The position numbers and the translations under genes were made by a program. A stretch of 64,000 bases of DNA from Trichobilharzia regenti (taxonomy: Eukaryota > Platyhelminthes > Trematoda > Strigeidida > Schistosomatidae), in NCBI GenBank assembly GCA_944472135.2, contig OX235262.1:26521362-26585361 (forward strand), written 5' to 3'. Of the stretch, positions 1 through 11,369 are shown in pieces. How positions within the stretch are numbered: the stretch's first letter is position 1; the number at the start of each line of letters is the position of its first letter. The notes under the pieces are model-generated. The model saw nothing but the letters and a program-made list of their open reading frames with translations, made no database searches and was not told where the DNA came from.

Positions 1-1180
1 TGAAATACTTATTACTGCATTCGGAAATAACAGTCAAACTATTATTACATGGAGTAGTGAGACAGAAGGCGTATGAAATTTAGATATTAGTGTGTATCTG
101 AAGTTAACGACACAATATATATGTGGATTTTTCATTTCCAAACTAGAGAATTTTATAGGGTAATGTAGGAGTGAGCGCAATGAGTTAATAATGTATTCTT
201 TACTGCATACATCTTGTATGAGTGAAATGCTTCTATTCAATTTTCGGCGAAGCTTCAATATCACCCTGCAGGGTTTCTTCAATGCACTCTCATAGGGAAT
301 AATACTTGGTACTGAGGAATCCAGCCAAAAGCATCTGTGACACAGTCGAATGACTTTTTCAACTAAAAGTCGCAATACTGATATTAAGTGTGATTTACCT
401 GTAAACTGAGGGACTCTAGTGTAACACAGCACCATATCCCAGCAGGGTATTCTTTGTGTTTTACAGGTACAAGTAGAATTCATGGACTGAGCATTTGTTA
501 AATATGGAGGCGACCCATTGAGTCACTTAGACGAAAGGCTGACGAAATGCGATACCTTACACACGCACTTTCAGATGTAGGCATGTGTCACTTCACATGA
601 ACTCTGGACCATATCGAGTAGGCATTCCTTTAAATTAATTATTGTTCGTATATGTGATGACTTGGTGCGTTTCCTAGTTTGCCTATAATTACGGAATGTA
701 CATTATATTAGGGAACACAAATGGATTTTGTGAAAACCAGTGGTGTTCCTTCTCTAGTCTTAATTGATGTCACATTGATTGACACGATTAAAGGAATAGA
801 TTGTAACGTGGTGTTTTCTGTAGCTGCGAAACGTAATTACCTAGTTTCGAATTGACATCATGCGTCTAATCCTATTAACCTATGTATATAGTTCTACCTT
901 CACGAAATCTAGAAGTCAGGAGCAGACTCTCTTTGACAGATCTAGTTTTACTTTGTAATAATAATAATAATAATGTATATTCTCATATCAACATATAAAT
1001 TTACATGAAAATGCATGCCATTTTTACAGGCACGATCAAGTATGATATAATATCAAATCGTAGATTGTCTACAAGTTAATAATGTCTCAACAGTTAAATA
1101 TTTGATATATATATATAAATAAATACACTCATTGTCTGAACTAGGCTGTATAGTTATTGAATTGTACAATTGTCCTCCAG
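1..1180. other. AT-rich stretch without a recognisable gene
   Basis: No protein family is recognised. A minus-strand reading frame of 149 codons spans 34-483, but it has no recognisable domain and no convincing exon borders, so it is not called. A short AAT microsatellite lies near 958-974 and a TA run near 1107-1118. Confidence 0.5.
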
Positions 1181-1254
1181 GTTGAGCGGGAAAATCGACT
1201 TCGTTTCGTTTTTATCCCGTGGTTGTCGGCATACGATAACCAACCAATATTGAG
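1181..1254 (+). CDS. Candidate isolated coding exon, unknown gene
   Basis: A 74-nt open block is flanked by a good acceptor (pyrimidine-rich, ending in CCAG) and a strong donor (GAG then gtaagt). In the frame starting at its first base it reads without a stop and has a protein-like composition (VERENRLRF, then FIPWLSAYDNQ). No homologue is recognised and no partner exon was found, so this is an inference from splice sites and composition only. The LTR element at 1318 would sit in the following intron. Confidence 0.3.
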
Positions 1255-1317
1255 GTAAGTACAACGTTTACAAGGGATTGAAAGCTGTTTTAGAAAAGTA
1301 AAAGTGCTGAGGTGAAT

Positions 1318-1513
1318 TGTGGTGATTGACAGTTTCTATCTCTGTATTGTTTAAAATACTTACTGTTGACTGTTGATATGTTTCTTATATGAATTGCATT
1401 CTAATTCCGCTAAATACAAATTACTGATTGCTGCCCTCTCTGGGTTTTGATTAGATTCCTATAATTCCGTCATCCCGGTATATTAATAATTTCAAGTACA
1501 ATAAATTACTACA
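1318..1513 (+). repeat. 5' long terminal repeat
   Basis: A 196-bp LTR with TG...CA ends. It is followed after three bases by TGGCGTCGCG (from 1517), which fits a tRNA primer-binding site beginning with TGG. The gag start codon at 1527 lies within or next to that site. The LTR is very short and AT-rich. Confidence 0.9.
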
Positions 1514-1526
1514 AATTGGCGTCGCG

Positions 1527-2639
1527 ATGGAGCTAAGTAACCTGGGAAAATTCCCCATTAATGGGTCTCCGCGGGAGATTGCTGATTATTTGGAATGCTT
1601 TGATGCGTGGTGCACTTCCAAGAATTTTCGGGATGATAAAATACCTGCTCATTTCATCACCGCTATTGGGCTTGATGCATATAGCCTGGTGAAGAATCTG
1701 GCATTTCCAGATAAACCCATTTCTATGCCATATGCTAAGCTCCGTGAACTTCTTATAGATCACTTCCATGTAACTACTTTTGAGACGAGAGAGAGGGCTC
1801 ACTTCAACAAACTGGTACGTTCTCCCAACCAGAAGATTAGAGACTTCATTCTTCAACTTCAAATTCAAGCCTCAAAGTGTAACTTTGGATATCAGCTGCA
1901 TACACAACTACGTGATCGTCTAATTGCTGGAATCAACATTCCTAAATTAGAGAAAGAGTTAATTCAGATTCCTTCTTGTACGTTTCAAACTGCTAAAGAG
2001 GTATGTATTACATATGAAGATGTCCATAATGAATACTCTGCTCCCACTACGTCAGTATCTGATGTCATGCTGTCCAAAGTCGAAAATACAAGTGTTCATG
2101 GAAAGAAATCCAAACTGCCGTCCACAGGTAATAGAATGCAGCCAGAGATCAAAAACATTAAACCGTGTTTATCCTGTGGAAAGTTACATCTACGAAGCAC
2201 TTGCCGTTTTCGGGGTGCTAAGTGCTATAAATGTGGTAAAGCTGGACACATCAAGACGGTTTGCAGGAGTTCGAGTACTTATGTTGCTCAACATTCTTAT
2301 AATTCTCCCAAGCTGTCTAGTAAAATGGAGTCTATGTGTCTTTCAACTTTTCAAAATACTCAAGCTAATCCAACGAAAACCTCCACTGCAAGTTCAGCAA
2401 CGCAAGCATCAATTGTATTCAAAAATGAGGTAGCCAAGTTGCAATGTGAACTGTCGACAGCACGAAAAGACCTGAATGAGATGAGACAGCAATTGAATAA
2501 AATTGAGGAATTACTGCATATGCATAGACTACGTCTGGTGAATCCAGAGCATACAAGTACCCGTGAAAGTCCTGCAAAACTATTCAAATCTCGAATTCTC
2601 AAAAAGCATCTGATGTCCACGACTTCTAATGTACATTAA
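1527..2639 (+). CDS. gag: Gag polyprotein of LTR retrotransposon
   Basis: This 370-residue structural (capsid/nucleocapsid) protein would package element RNA into cytoplasmic particles. Residues about 1-180 have the make-up of a Ty3/gypsy capsid. Two zinc knuckles follow: C214-x2-C-x3-H-x4-C, then CYKCGKAGHIKTVC (C-x2-C-x4-H-x4-C) ending at about residue 246. Residues about 293-335 are rich in heptad-spaced leucines and charged residues, which suggests a coiled coil near the C-terminus. The start codon lies 13 bases after the 5' LTR and the frame is intact throughout. No pol frame follows. Assignment to gypsy rather than BEL/Pao rests on the 5-bp duplication and knuckle type and is moderately sure. 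Confidence 0.85.
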   Translation: MELSNLGKFPINGSPREIADYLECFDAWCTSKNFRDDKIPAHFITAIGLDAYSLVKNLAFPDKPISMPYAKLRELLIDHFHVTTFETRERAHFNKLVRSPNQKIRDFILQLQIQASKCNFGYQLHTQLRDRLIAGINIPKLEKELIQIPSCTFQTAKEVCITYEDVHNEYSAPTTSVSDVMLSKVENTSVHGKKSKLPSTGNRMQPEIKNIKPCLSCGKLHLRSTCRFRGAKCYKCGKAGHIKTVCRSSSTYVAQHSYNSPKLSSKMESMCLSTFQNTQANPTKTSTASSATQASIVFKNEVAKLQCELSTARKDLNEMRQQLNKIEELLHMHRLRLVNPEHTSTRESPAKLFKSRILKKHLMSTTSNVH

Positions 2640-2687
2640 TACAAAGATAATAACTACAGACCTTCTGTTGGAATTATACTACAAAAA

Positions 2688-2966
2688 ATGGGAAATCGAG
2701 TGGTGAAGATATTAGACATCAAAGATCACTCAGTTCATAACGGACACCTGGACAAAGTGACAATAAATGAAGTAGGTCGTTCCAATTATAATATTATTGA
2801 TTCCGCTAATAATCCTGATTTTGTAGATAATTCAGAAATAAGTCCAGATAATACTGATGAAAATAATATCACAGAATCAGTTAGGTCGAAGCTACTTGCA
2901 AGCAAACCGAGATATCGCTATAAATACGCGAGGAGATATTCGAGGTGTGGCGGATGTGGTGATTGA
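2688..2966 (+). CDS. Small downstream ORF, probable pol C-terminal remnant
   Basis: A 92-codon frame starts 49 bases after the gag stop and ends inside the 3' LTR (stop at 2964-2966). It has an acidic, Asn-rich middle and a basic, Arg/Tyr-rich end followed by CGGCGD. Pol polyproteins of gypsy elements commonly end with a basic tail close to the 3' LTR. I infer that this is the tail left after deletion of the protease-RT-integrase region. It could instead be an unrelated small ORF; no catalytic domain is visible. Confidence 0.4.
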   Translation: MGNRVVKILDIKDHSVHNGHLDKVTINEVGRSNYNIIDSANNPDFVDNSEISPDNTDENNITESVRSKLLASKPRYRYKYARRYSRCGGCGD

Positions 2967-3149
2967 CAATTTCTATCTCTGTATTGTTTAAATACTTACT
3001 GTTGACTGTTGATATGTTTCTTATATGAATTGCATTCTAATTCCGCTAAATACAAATTACTGATTGCTGCCCTCTCTGGGTTTTGATTAGATTCCTATAA
3101 TTCCGTCATCCCGGTATATTAATAATTTCAAGTACAATAAATTACTACA
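2955..3149 (+). repeat. 3' long terminal repeat
   Basis: A 195-bp partner of the 5' LTR, one base shorter (run of A near 2992) and with one substitution near its start. It is preceded by a purine-rich stretch with interruptions (about 2930-2954) that may act as the polypurine tract. The target duplication TGAAT follows at 3150-3154. Confidence 0.9.
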
Positions 3150-5840
3150 TGAATCATTAAATTGTAATGAAATAGGTAAGTGCAAGTATCATTAATAAAT
3201 GCATTAAAAAAAGAAAACTCCCTAGGCTGACAACGTTCATTTGCAATGTATAATGCTACACGTATATCTCGTACTATCATGATGTCCACTTTTGGTTTTA
3301 ATACATTTATCCTCAGTTGTGCCAGTTGTTTTTGTTTTATACCTTTTTGTGCATTTAATGTACAACCGTACCCTTCAGAGAGTAGGAATATAATAAGTCA
3401 TAAAGAGCTGTAAAATGTTAGGTTTAATGGAATATAATGAGGATCAAGTAAAGACGTTATTGGAAAATGAATGAGATAAGACATTGTGAAGTGGTATTTA
3501 AAGATCTGAAAATGGATAGCTAGATAATTTATAAGATGCCCCATAAAACTGTGCACATCCCACATGGTCGCATCTCAACAATAGGCCGGTCGAATAGTAT
3601 AGATTTAGAGGTAGAGGCATGATCTGTCAAGGCGTTCATTATTATCTTTTTCAAGATAAAGATCTAAGCCCTCATAAAAATCAGAAATATCTCGAGCCTT
3701 TAATTTGTGTATTGCTGTTCCTGCAGAATGGGGCGATTCACCTTAGTGACCCCCACCATATCTACTGATCAGCTAATTGGTGAGTCACCTGGTGTTGTGG
3801 TGGTAAAAAAACAACTCCAAACCTTAGTATTTTCTAGAAATGAACATATTTACTTACTTTGGCGACAATTTAATCTTAGGGATATTAACCTTTACTTAGT
3901 AATTTGGATCCGAAAGTAAACGCCATGTTACTCAGTTATTCAAAAGACAGAATGATGAGTGAAACAGTACTCGGATACTTATTCTAACGAAACTGAATAA
4001 TGATAATCGTTTAGCTTGCCAATATGCCGCTTACTTTCAGTCTTAATTCAAAGACAAATTTAATTGCCCAATAAATTAATAGTTCCAGAAGACTGCTCTA
4101 CTCCTGTCTTCGAAATACTTTACCCGATCGTGTTTTACTTCAAAATATGTGTATACTGGCCAGCTGATGTTGCTTATCCAGTTACACTGTTTTTCAGTTA
4201 CAGTGTCCCATCTATTTCCTACAAAACAGAACACCCCTTAAACCATCAACGAGTTACCATCATTTCTAAATAAATAGCCTTAACTATTTGCATGTAAACA
4301 ATGCTATAAACTTTATCACTTACGTAATGTTTCAACTTCCGATTAATCAGTTTTCCCTTACATGAGCACCTGTTTCAATTTTAACGGATATTTCTAACCT
4401 TTGACTACTGAATTAGTACGTTTCGTTATATACCATCCATACGAAATATAGGTACTGATAATGATTACTGCTAACAGATTTATCACGAGAACGAGAATGT
4501 ACTCCATATTGACGACAATATACCTCAGGGGCGGACATATCTTCTAAACGCACTACTCAATACCACACGTGACCCTAATCTCCCCAACTCTGTAGCTCAC
4601 AAAATTCTATAAAGTTAGTAGTGACTATTAACAAGTAGAATGTCTATTTGGGGTACAGAGAATACATTTATTAGTGATTCGACACAAAATACAAAATCAA
4701 CGGTACTGGAAACCACTTTCTTCAGCAACGAATCCCACGAGGTCACTGGGACTACAGATTATCTAAAAAAGAAAACAAGGGTTCACAGGATGTATACATG
4801 AATATAACTACCAATATAATATTAACGAGATAGCACAATAAGACTTAATGAAAGTTTATATCGATGTGCGATTACATCAGTCACTATTTTTGACACAAGT
4901 GGATATTTAGACAAAGTAATAAGAAGACGTAATTTGTCCGAGTCGTGTAGTGTTGTATTTGTGCAACACATTTTGGACAATCTGGTCACGCATGGACTTG
5001 TTATAGGAATACATATGAAATTAATACAGTTAAAAGCCTAGAAAACAAATTTAGGTGGAATTAAAACCACATATTGGAGGTCAAAATAACAATGAAGATC
5101 ACTAAACAAATTATCAGAGGTACTAGTACATCTACCCTGACTAGTATCAAAACGAAGTTTAACAAAGAAGGTTTCGTGCGATGACGAATAGTCTTGGAAT
5201 TCACAAAAGTGGTTTAAACTTCCCAATCTCACTTCGGCTTCCACAAACTTTAGGATGCAATCCAAACACGTTTTACAGATAGGTTTAAAAAATGTGCGAA
5301 CGTCAGTTTTATGTCCTGTCCCCATAATATGTTTCGAAATAGAGAAGCTGGGACCCCATTAATAACTTCTGAAGATTCTGTTGCTTCTGGAGGCATTTAG
5401 GAATATGATGCGTAGCCCTTACTTGCAGAAACCGATGAGCCTTCCCTAAATGGATACAGCAATTACTTCTAAACCTTACGTCCATAGCTTTAAGAGATGT
5501 CGGACACTACTTCTACGTGGTTTTAAAGTAATTTTGTGAAATAACTTCGAACAAGCGCGAATAATGTGGCGTCAGGACAATAACAAAAGTCGGAAGTTTA
5601 TGAAACCAAACTCACTAATAGGACAAAATGACACGCACGTCAGATGTCTTTACGTGCCTGATCACGAGGATGGTATTGAAATCCACCAAGTTACTAAAAT
5701 GTTGCAGTATGCATTTAACTCATTTAAGAATTTTGGCAGAAAACACTGAATGTTGTAAGTGATCGTAAAACATATTACAGTTTCTTCCCATTTGTGAACA
5801 CTAATTTTCGCTTGTATTTATGCATTCCATTGACTTTCAG
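3150..5840. other. Intergenic or intronic sequence, nothing recognised
   Basis: No gene, known repeat or RNA was recognised in this 2.7 kb. Reading frames are short (60-95 codons), have no known domain, and occur on both strands at the density expected by chance. Confidence 0.5.
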
Positions 5841-6259
5841 CTATCAAAACACCACACAAAAGTGCGGAAGGATGCAAAATTTTATATCAACCATATTCGG
5901 TTCCTGCAGCAGTAATAGGTACTGCACAAATGCTGATAGGGAAATTTGAGACCGAGTACAAGTTTCCGCCAATCTGCAAGGAAATTTATCGAATGACAAT
6001 CGTCGAAATGTACGCGAACCTTACTCGGCATGCCAAAAGTCACTGCATGAACCATGTATTTAAGCGTCCTATCACACAAGCAATCAGTAAATGCTCAAGA
6101 ACAATATCAAACAACAATTTTCATATAAATTCATCCAACAAGAGCAAAATAAGCACCGAAATCGCGCCTACTGCGTTTGCTGGACGACTAGCTCCAACTC
6201 GAATCAACGAAACCGCGCAAATGCCGTCAAGGTTAAGCCAGAGGCGCCACTTCAAATAG
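5841..6259 (+). CDS. Candidate terminal exon of unknown gene
   Basis: An open frame of about 139 codons follows a plausible acceptor (gactttcag, ending at 5840) and runs to a TAG at 6257-6259. The reading phase leaves two bases from the acceptor before the first full codon. Composition is protein-like at first (hydrophobic and aromatic residues, several Cys/His) and then Ser/Asn/Lys-rich. No family is recognised, no upstream exon is found, and no internal start is compelling. It may be a chance ORF or an old element fragment. Confidence 0.2.
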
Positions 6260-9194
6260 GGGATATGCCTTATCAACGCCCCACTGGTAGCTTGAAGTTC
6301 CAAATCTTTATAGGTAATACGCAGGGTATTTACTAGAATCACCAGACATCTGCTCACTTTTTATATACATCTCTGTTGAGATTGGGACTGGAAAGCTATA
6401 TCCAGGCAGCCAGTCCTTGACATAAAGGGGACTCATATATTCTATCAAGGAGTGGAGGAAGTAGATGCGTATGATTCTTGGAATGACCAATTTATCATAT
6501 GAATCTCTTCCCTTTGTCATGTCATAGGCCGACGGACTTTATGAGAATTCCCAAACATGACTCTGGTACTGGCCTATCTTCTCTTTTCCTTCCTGTCAGG
6601 ACAGATTACATCTAAGGGGTGACTGTGTCACTGTGAAGTACTAGTTCTCACACAGAGTCATAAAATCATTGGACAGATTCCTCGAAGAGCTAATGTCAGA
6701 GGCCTCAAATGGCTCATTTAAGAAGGGTTTCAACAAGCACAGGATCCTGTTAGAAAAGGACTGACACTAATAAATCTAAGTTTATAAAGTTTGGACCTAT
6801 TATTTGTCGTGTTCGAGGTCTAGGTCACGGAGTGCTGAAGGCCATGCGTGTTGTGCTTGAGCGGTAACTTTATGGAGTTCCGACCGAACGGTCCCAATTT
6901 GTTTGACAATGGATAAAGGCACACACGGGGTGTCGTTATGTGTTATCGCGATGTTGTGTTCGGGTTGTTCTACGTTGTTTTCAGGTGTTTTTTCAACTGA
7001 AATACATTATAAATACCATATTTTAACGAAAAAACTTAGAAAAATGGTGGAAAGTAGACGCTTTCAGCAGTTTGAGTGAACATGTATCTGTCATTGAATT
7101 TCGTTATTTCTTTCCATGTGGAATGTTAAAACTCTGTGTAAATTGTTGATTACGTTAAGGAAAACGAAATCAATTAGACAATTGATGCATATTTTGCGAA
7201 ATTCGGAAAGGGTGTTTTGAATCTCTGAGATATGAAAACTTGGTAACATTCAGAAGAGTCTACAGCTATAAAGGAGCGTTAGTTGATTTATTCGCAAGAT
7301 AACAGTTAATAAACAAATTTTTTTAAATAGTTACTTTGGTTTGGAGTATTTTCGTGTTGCTAATTATATGTTAACGGATGTCATACTATTGTTGATTTGC
7401 AGGCTGCAATTGTAATTTACGGAGTGGTTCACTTTATCTGGAGGCTTTAATGAAGTGCAATTGAAGAATTTGCGCGTTATCGTTGGAATCTTTGTGATAT
7501 TATAAAATTATTTATCAAAATAAGTATCTCTTTAATGTTTTAACGGTGTTCTTTAAAGAATTCACCACTACTTCCCTTTGCTTGTGATGTGGTGATGTAG
7601 TCGGTTTTGGAATGCGTAGTGATTTAATCTGAAGGGGTGATAATTTACGCAGCATAAGAATACTAGGATTTTCTTCAATAGGATATACCTATAACGCATT
7701 ATTTTCGATGTGCGTAGCCGCCCTACATTTGTTATTATGTATATGTAGTAATCGCAAAACAAACCTAAGCTCAACGTACATTTTTTCACAAGCCCTGATG
7801 AAAGATAGTCTTTTACGCAGCCATATTGAGTGTAACTGAAACATTTCATGGGAGGCTTGATGACGCACTGAGGAAATAATAACGGTTTACGATTATCACG
7901 CATTTCACACAAGTATTACTACTTTGCCTATCAACTTCGTTAACTATGCAATGTCCTGGAAATGATAACTAAGAGAGATACATGTAGTCAACATAAATGT
8001 ATATATTTACAAAATAAAAACAGTTAAACAGTACATATTCACATTAAAAAGGGTGGAAAAAAATCACAGTTGTAGATTTTTTATGGGTACATGATTGTCA
8101 AATTAAAGTCCACTAATCGTTTTATCCACAATATGTGGATCAGTTTCCCTTAGATGATTGTGACACTGGACCAGTCTTTACAGCTTTCAGCACCACCTGA
8201 TCCTTCAGAAGAAACTGGTTATGACCTTTCTATGCAAAGATTGAGATTGTATTCCTTTGACCACCTCCGGCCACACTGAGAAATATCTAAGTATATATAC
8301 ATATCAAGTGAATTAATCTTACCTCAGGTGAACAATCCCTAATTTTAGCAACAATGAATATGTGAACAAGGGAGGGAACAATAGTAGAATATTCTACTAT
8401 TGTTATGATAGGTATAGGTTTTCATTTGTTGTAGTTAATCCATTTAAGTTCAAATACTTTTGGACTTTTAAACCGTGGGCTTGTCATAAGTGAATAGTTA
8501 TCATTTATTCGTATACACAAATCATGACAAATGTATTCCCTCGACTGTATAAAGTGCATTAAACATGGCCCAATATGTTCTATCAAATTTGATTTTGGTT
8601 TTCCATTTTTCACCTCACTTTTACTGAGCTGTTATCAAATTTCGAAGCGATGAACTAAAAATTTTAGCCTCATAGCTAATAGGATACACATTAGACACAG
8701 CCTACCTTGCTTATAATTTTTTTCACTTGTGACCTCGTCTCAACTGAATTGTAATCAAATTCAGTGACGCTCCACAAACGAAATATATTATTCATTACAA
8801 TCTTCATATGTTATCAATTCACATTCCCCCACCCCCTGTTGAATTATGTTTTCGTTGTATTCATATTTACTGTCACACCTCTGGTGAAATAGACCAATCA
8901 CATCACATGAAATTCACAGGCAAGTGTGAAGCCGTCACACTACGTACTCTGTGTGAAACCTACTGTTTGCTGATTGGTTGGTTGGTTTCAATAGACGATG
9001 TCGAGAGAGAGAGAGAGAGAACGTGCTATTTTTCAGTATTAACCGCAGCAGTTAGGCATGCCGTGCTTATTTTCAGCACTTAAGGCATTATTTCAGATGC
9101 TGATCTTATTTTTAAGAATTTGTCGCATTAATTAAGCACCCAGCTCTATTTTTAAGCACGACCAGCGTTATTTCAGAACATAGTGGGTAGAAAA
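6260..9194. other. Unassigned sequence with minor repeats
   Basis: No gene is recognised. Contents: a 20-bp segment at 6907-6926 whose exact inverse occurs at 14467-14486; a GA microsatellite at about 9004-9020; and a stretch at about 9055-9180 with loosely repeated TTATTTTTAAGCAC-like units immediately upstream of the Merlin insertion. Confidence 0.5.
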
Positions 9195-9202
9195 AATATT
9201 CA

Positions 9203-9240
9203 GGTGACTCTAAAGAATAGCGGCCCAAACCGAAACGACC
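9203..9240 (+). repeat. Merlin left terminal inverted repeat
   Basis: 38 bp identical to the reverse complement of 10304-10341. The 8-bp target duplication AATATTCA lies directly outside at 9195-9202. Confidence 0.95.
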
Positions 9241-9302
9241 TTCGAACAAAAAAGTGACCTTGAGCAAGGATTCAGCTGACTGTATCATTTTCGGAAGCAA
9301 TC

Positions 9303-10138
9303 ATGGATGTTTTTGATTACTATTTGGATAACGGACTGATAGCTTTGTCGAAAATTTGCCAATGCGGAGGAGTTATGCATATACAAAAATACACAGAGGC
9401 CATTGATGGCTTTGTATACAGATGTATTGAGTGCCGAAGAAGGAAATCGGTTCGAGAAGGTTTGTCGTTGTTTTTTAGTTAACAGATCCCTTAGGAACTT
9501 TTCTCTCTAGGTCTAAACTACCTCTGACGAAAATTTTAACGATCTGTAACTTCTGGGTCCTGAAAAGAGCAGTCACAGCTACAGCTTATGAAACAGAAAA
9601 TTCAGAGGTGTCAGCAGTGCAATGGTACAACTACTGCAGAGATGTTTCCTCCTGGAAAATGAACACCCTGACTCAAGTTCTCGGGGGAGTCGGCAGCATA
9701 GTCCATATTGATGAGACTGTACTTATAAAAAGGAAATACAACCGCGGGAGATTGCAAGAAAACCAGCAGTGGATACTGGGTATCTACGACACGATACTGA
9801 GCAAAGGGTATATAGAAGCGATTCCCAATCGCAGTGCAGCAGTATTAGTACCTATTAATAAGCGTTTGGTGTTGCCGGGGACGACTATTCAAACAGATGA
9901 ATGGAGCGGATACCGTCAATTATCGAATCATGGGTACATTCATCAGGTTGTGAATCATACGGACGGTTTCCGGGATCCTTTGGATGGAACCCACACCAGT
10001 TCCATTAAAAATTTTTGGAGTCGTCTAAAAAGACGTATAAGAGCGGTTAATGGATCGAGAGATCCCATGATTTACAGTTACCTGGATGAATTTATGTACC
10101 GAAACTGGCTTCATATGATTATGAAGACTCCCATGTGA
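9303..10138 (+). CDS. Merlin (ISXO2-like) transposase, two exons
   Basis: Joining 9303-9459 and 9486-10138 gives 269 residues. The 26-nt intervening piece starts GTTTG and ends ACAG; unspliced, the frame stops after nine codons, while removal restores it exactly. The N-terminus has a zinc ribbon (CQC about residues 19-21, then CIEC). The DDE/RNase-H-fold core shows HIDET (D128) and TDEWSGY (D190), and then SSIKNFW, where K227 stands at the place of the usual Glu of the IE-x-x-W motif. Spacing D-61-D-36-K fits the family. The enzyme would cut and paste the element in the nucleus. The Glu-to-Lys change (one G-to-A step) predicts loss of catalysis. The start ATG is the first after the inverted repeat. 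Confidence 0.88.
9460..9485 (+). other. 26-nt micro-intron in the Merlin transposase
   Basis: GT...AG segment, not a multiple of three. It contains an in-frame stop if retained. Its removal joins codon 53 (G + AT) and continues the conserved Merlin reading frame. An alternative acceptor at TTTTTTAG inside it leads to a stop soon after. It could alternatively be a small disrupting insertion. Confidence 0.7.
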
Positions 10139-10303
10139 AACTGGGAGGTTTTTTTGCAACATATACGCGTACGCCATTCTTTGTAACTGTTTATTATGAT
10201 TGCATTACTTCTATATAAACCGTTTTTTACAATTATGCGCCTTTCTTTTTGAGCCTTCTCATTGGCCGAAGTTGTCCCTGTCAAGGTCATTTTTGCGTTA
10301 AAA

Positions 10304-10341
10304 GGTCGTTTCGGTTTGGGCCGCTATTCTTTAGAGTCACC
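10304..10341 (-). repeat. Merlin right terminal inverted repeat
   Basis: Perfect inverse of the left repeat. The second copy of the target duplication AATATTCA follows at 10342-10349. Confidence 0.95.
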
Positions 10342-10349
10342 AATATTCA

Positions 10350-11286
10350 TTTAACAAAAAAAGGCATTATCGACGCATAGGTTAGAATAAGTTTAGAATT
10401 TTTGTAAGCTTGGGATCGGTATGAACAGTCCATATATCCCATAATAAACTTGAAGAATCCTAAAACTTCCGATTTATCTTTCACAGTTTGTCTTCTGCAA
10501 AATGCAAATATTACTCAAATGCCTCTCCTCTCTGTCCGTTACAATCAACTGAAAAAGACTAAATCTTCAAACTTTATACTTCTTTGATTAAGTTACCCAA
10601 TAATATTCTCTTTTTTAGTGGGTCAACATGCATATCACATCTGTAGAATATAAACATGCGTTAACTTGTGTCCTTAAGCTGAAAAAATGTAATGTTTATG
10701 CGACTTTTATTACTATCATTTCAAAGCCCGCCTCAGTAACGTGAGCTACGTATTAGGCGCATCGTTTATGCAAAGTAAAATCTACGAAAATAGATATAGG
10801 CAGTCTTTTATTGGCTGTTGGCTAGCTGGCTTTTTATTGGTCTAAAATATAAATTAAAGCGCCAATCTCTTTATTTTTACACGGAAATTTACAGTCAGTA
10901 AAATTTCGGGCTTACCTTACCATATTATAATGGCGTGTTAATTTTTTTGGTGTGAGTGTAGTGTGATAGTCACACGCTATTTGGATGCATTGTTGATGTT
11001 TAAAGTATATTGAGATGTATGAGAATGTCCAGAAAGTGAATATAAATCAACAATAATTTTGATGCATTTATTTTAAGTCCAAAATAGGATGTATGCCATT
11101 TTGGTTACTAGGCGAATATAATTCAACCACCATTTCTATAAATTTAATGTGTCCTGAATTATTACATGTAGAAATATGTATGTAGTAACTAATCTACTTT
11201 TTTAAGTTGTCACTTCAATGATTTGTGGGAATTGTGCGTACTACGTCAGCATAAATGAAGTAAATTGACAAGGTCATGGCCAGTGG
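10350..11286. other. Upstream flank of the MULE-like gene
   Basis: AT-rich sequence with no coding frame. I looked for a terminal inverted repeat that would pair with sequence downstream of 13548 and did not find one by eye. Confidence 0.5.
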
Positions 11287-11294
11287 TATATAAG
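11287..11294 (+). promoter_or_regulatory. TATA-like box upstream of the MULE-like gene
   Basis: TATATAAG lies 76 bases before the ATG at 11370, with no in-frame coding between. The spacing suits a core promoter with a short leader. This is motif-based only. Confidence 0.4.
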
Positions 11295-11369
11295 CACTGA
11301 AATGTATACTAGTGTTTATTTACTTGAAGTCATAGTGTTGTGCACGTTAGGAATTGTTAAAACGATTAA

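Larger units (their letters stand above)
1318..3149 (+). mobile_element. Short LTR retrotransposon (gag-only, 1832 bp)
   Basis: Two direct repeats (1318-1513 and 2955-3149) start with TGTGG and end with ACTACA, and differ by one substitution and one single-base indel in about 196 bp. The insertion is flanked by a 5-bp direct duplication TGAAT (1313-1317 and 3150-3154), as expected for Ty3/gypsy-like integration. The interior holds one gag frame and a short second frame. There is no room for protease, reverse transcriptase, RNase H or a whole integrase. The near-identical LTRs imply recent insertion. The element must have been mobilised in trans by a full-length relative. The family (Boudicca/Saci-like gypsy) is inferred from the zinc knuckles and not verified. 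Confidence 0.9.
9203..10341 (+). mobile_element. Merlin DNA transposon, complete (1139 bp)
   Basis: The two ends are perfect 38-bp inverted repeats (9203-9240 and 10304-10341), both beginning GGTGACTC when read inward. Similarity continues imperfectly for about 20 more bases inside. An 8-bp direct duplication AATATTCA flanks it (9195-9202 and 10342-10349), matching the 8-9 bp target duplications of Merlin elements. One transposase gene of the IS1016/ISXO2 type fills the interior. Merlin elements are known from schistosomes. Structure says complete; the transposase appears to have lost a catalytic residue. Confidence 0.95.

Noticed and set aside
34..483. 149-codon minus-strand ORF
   Set aside because: No family recognised, no convincing splice borders or start context, and length possible by chance in this much sequence.
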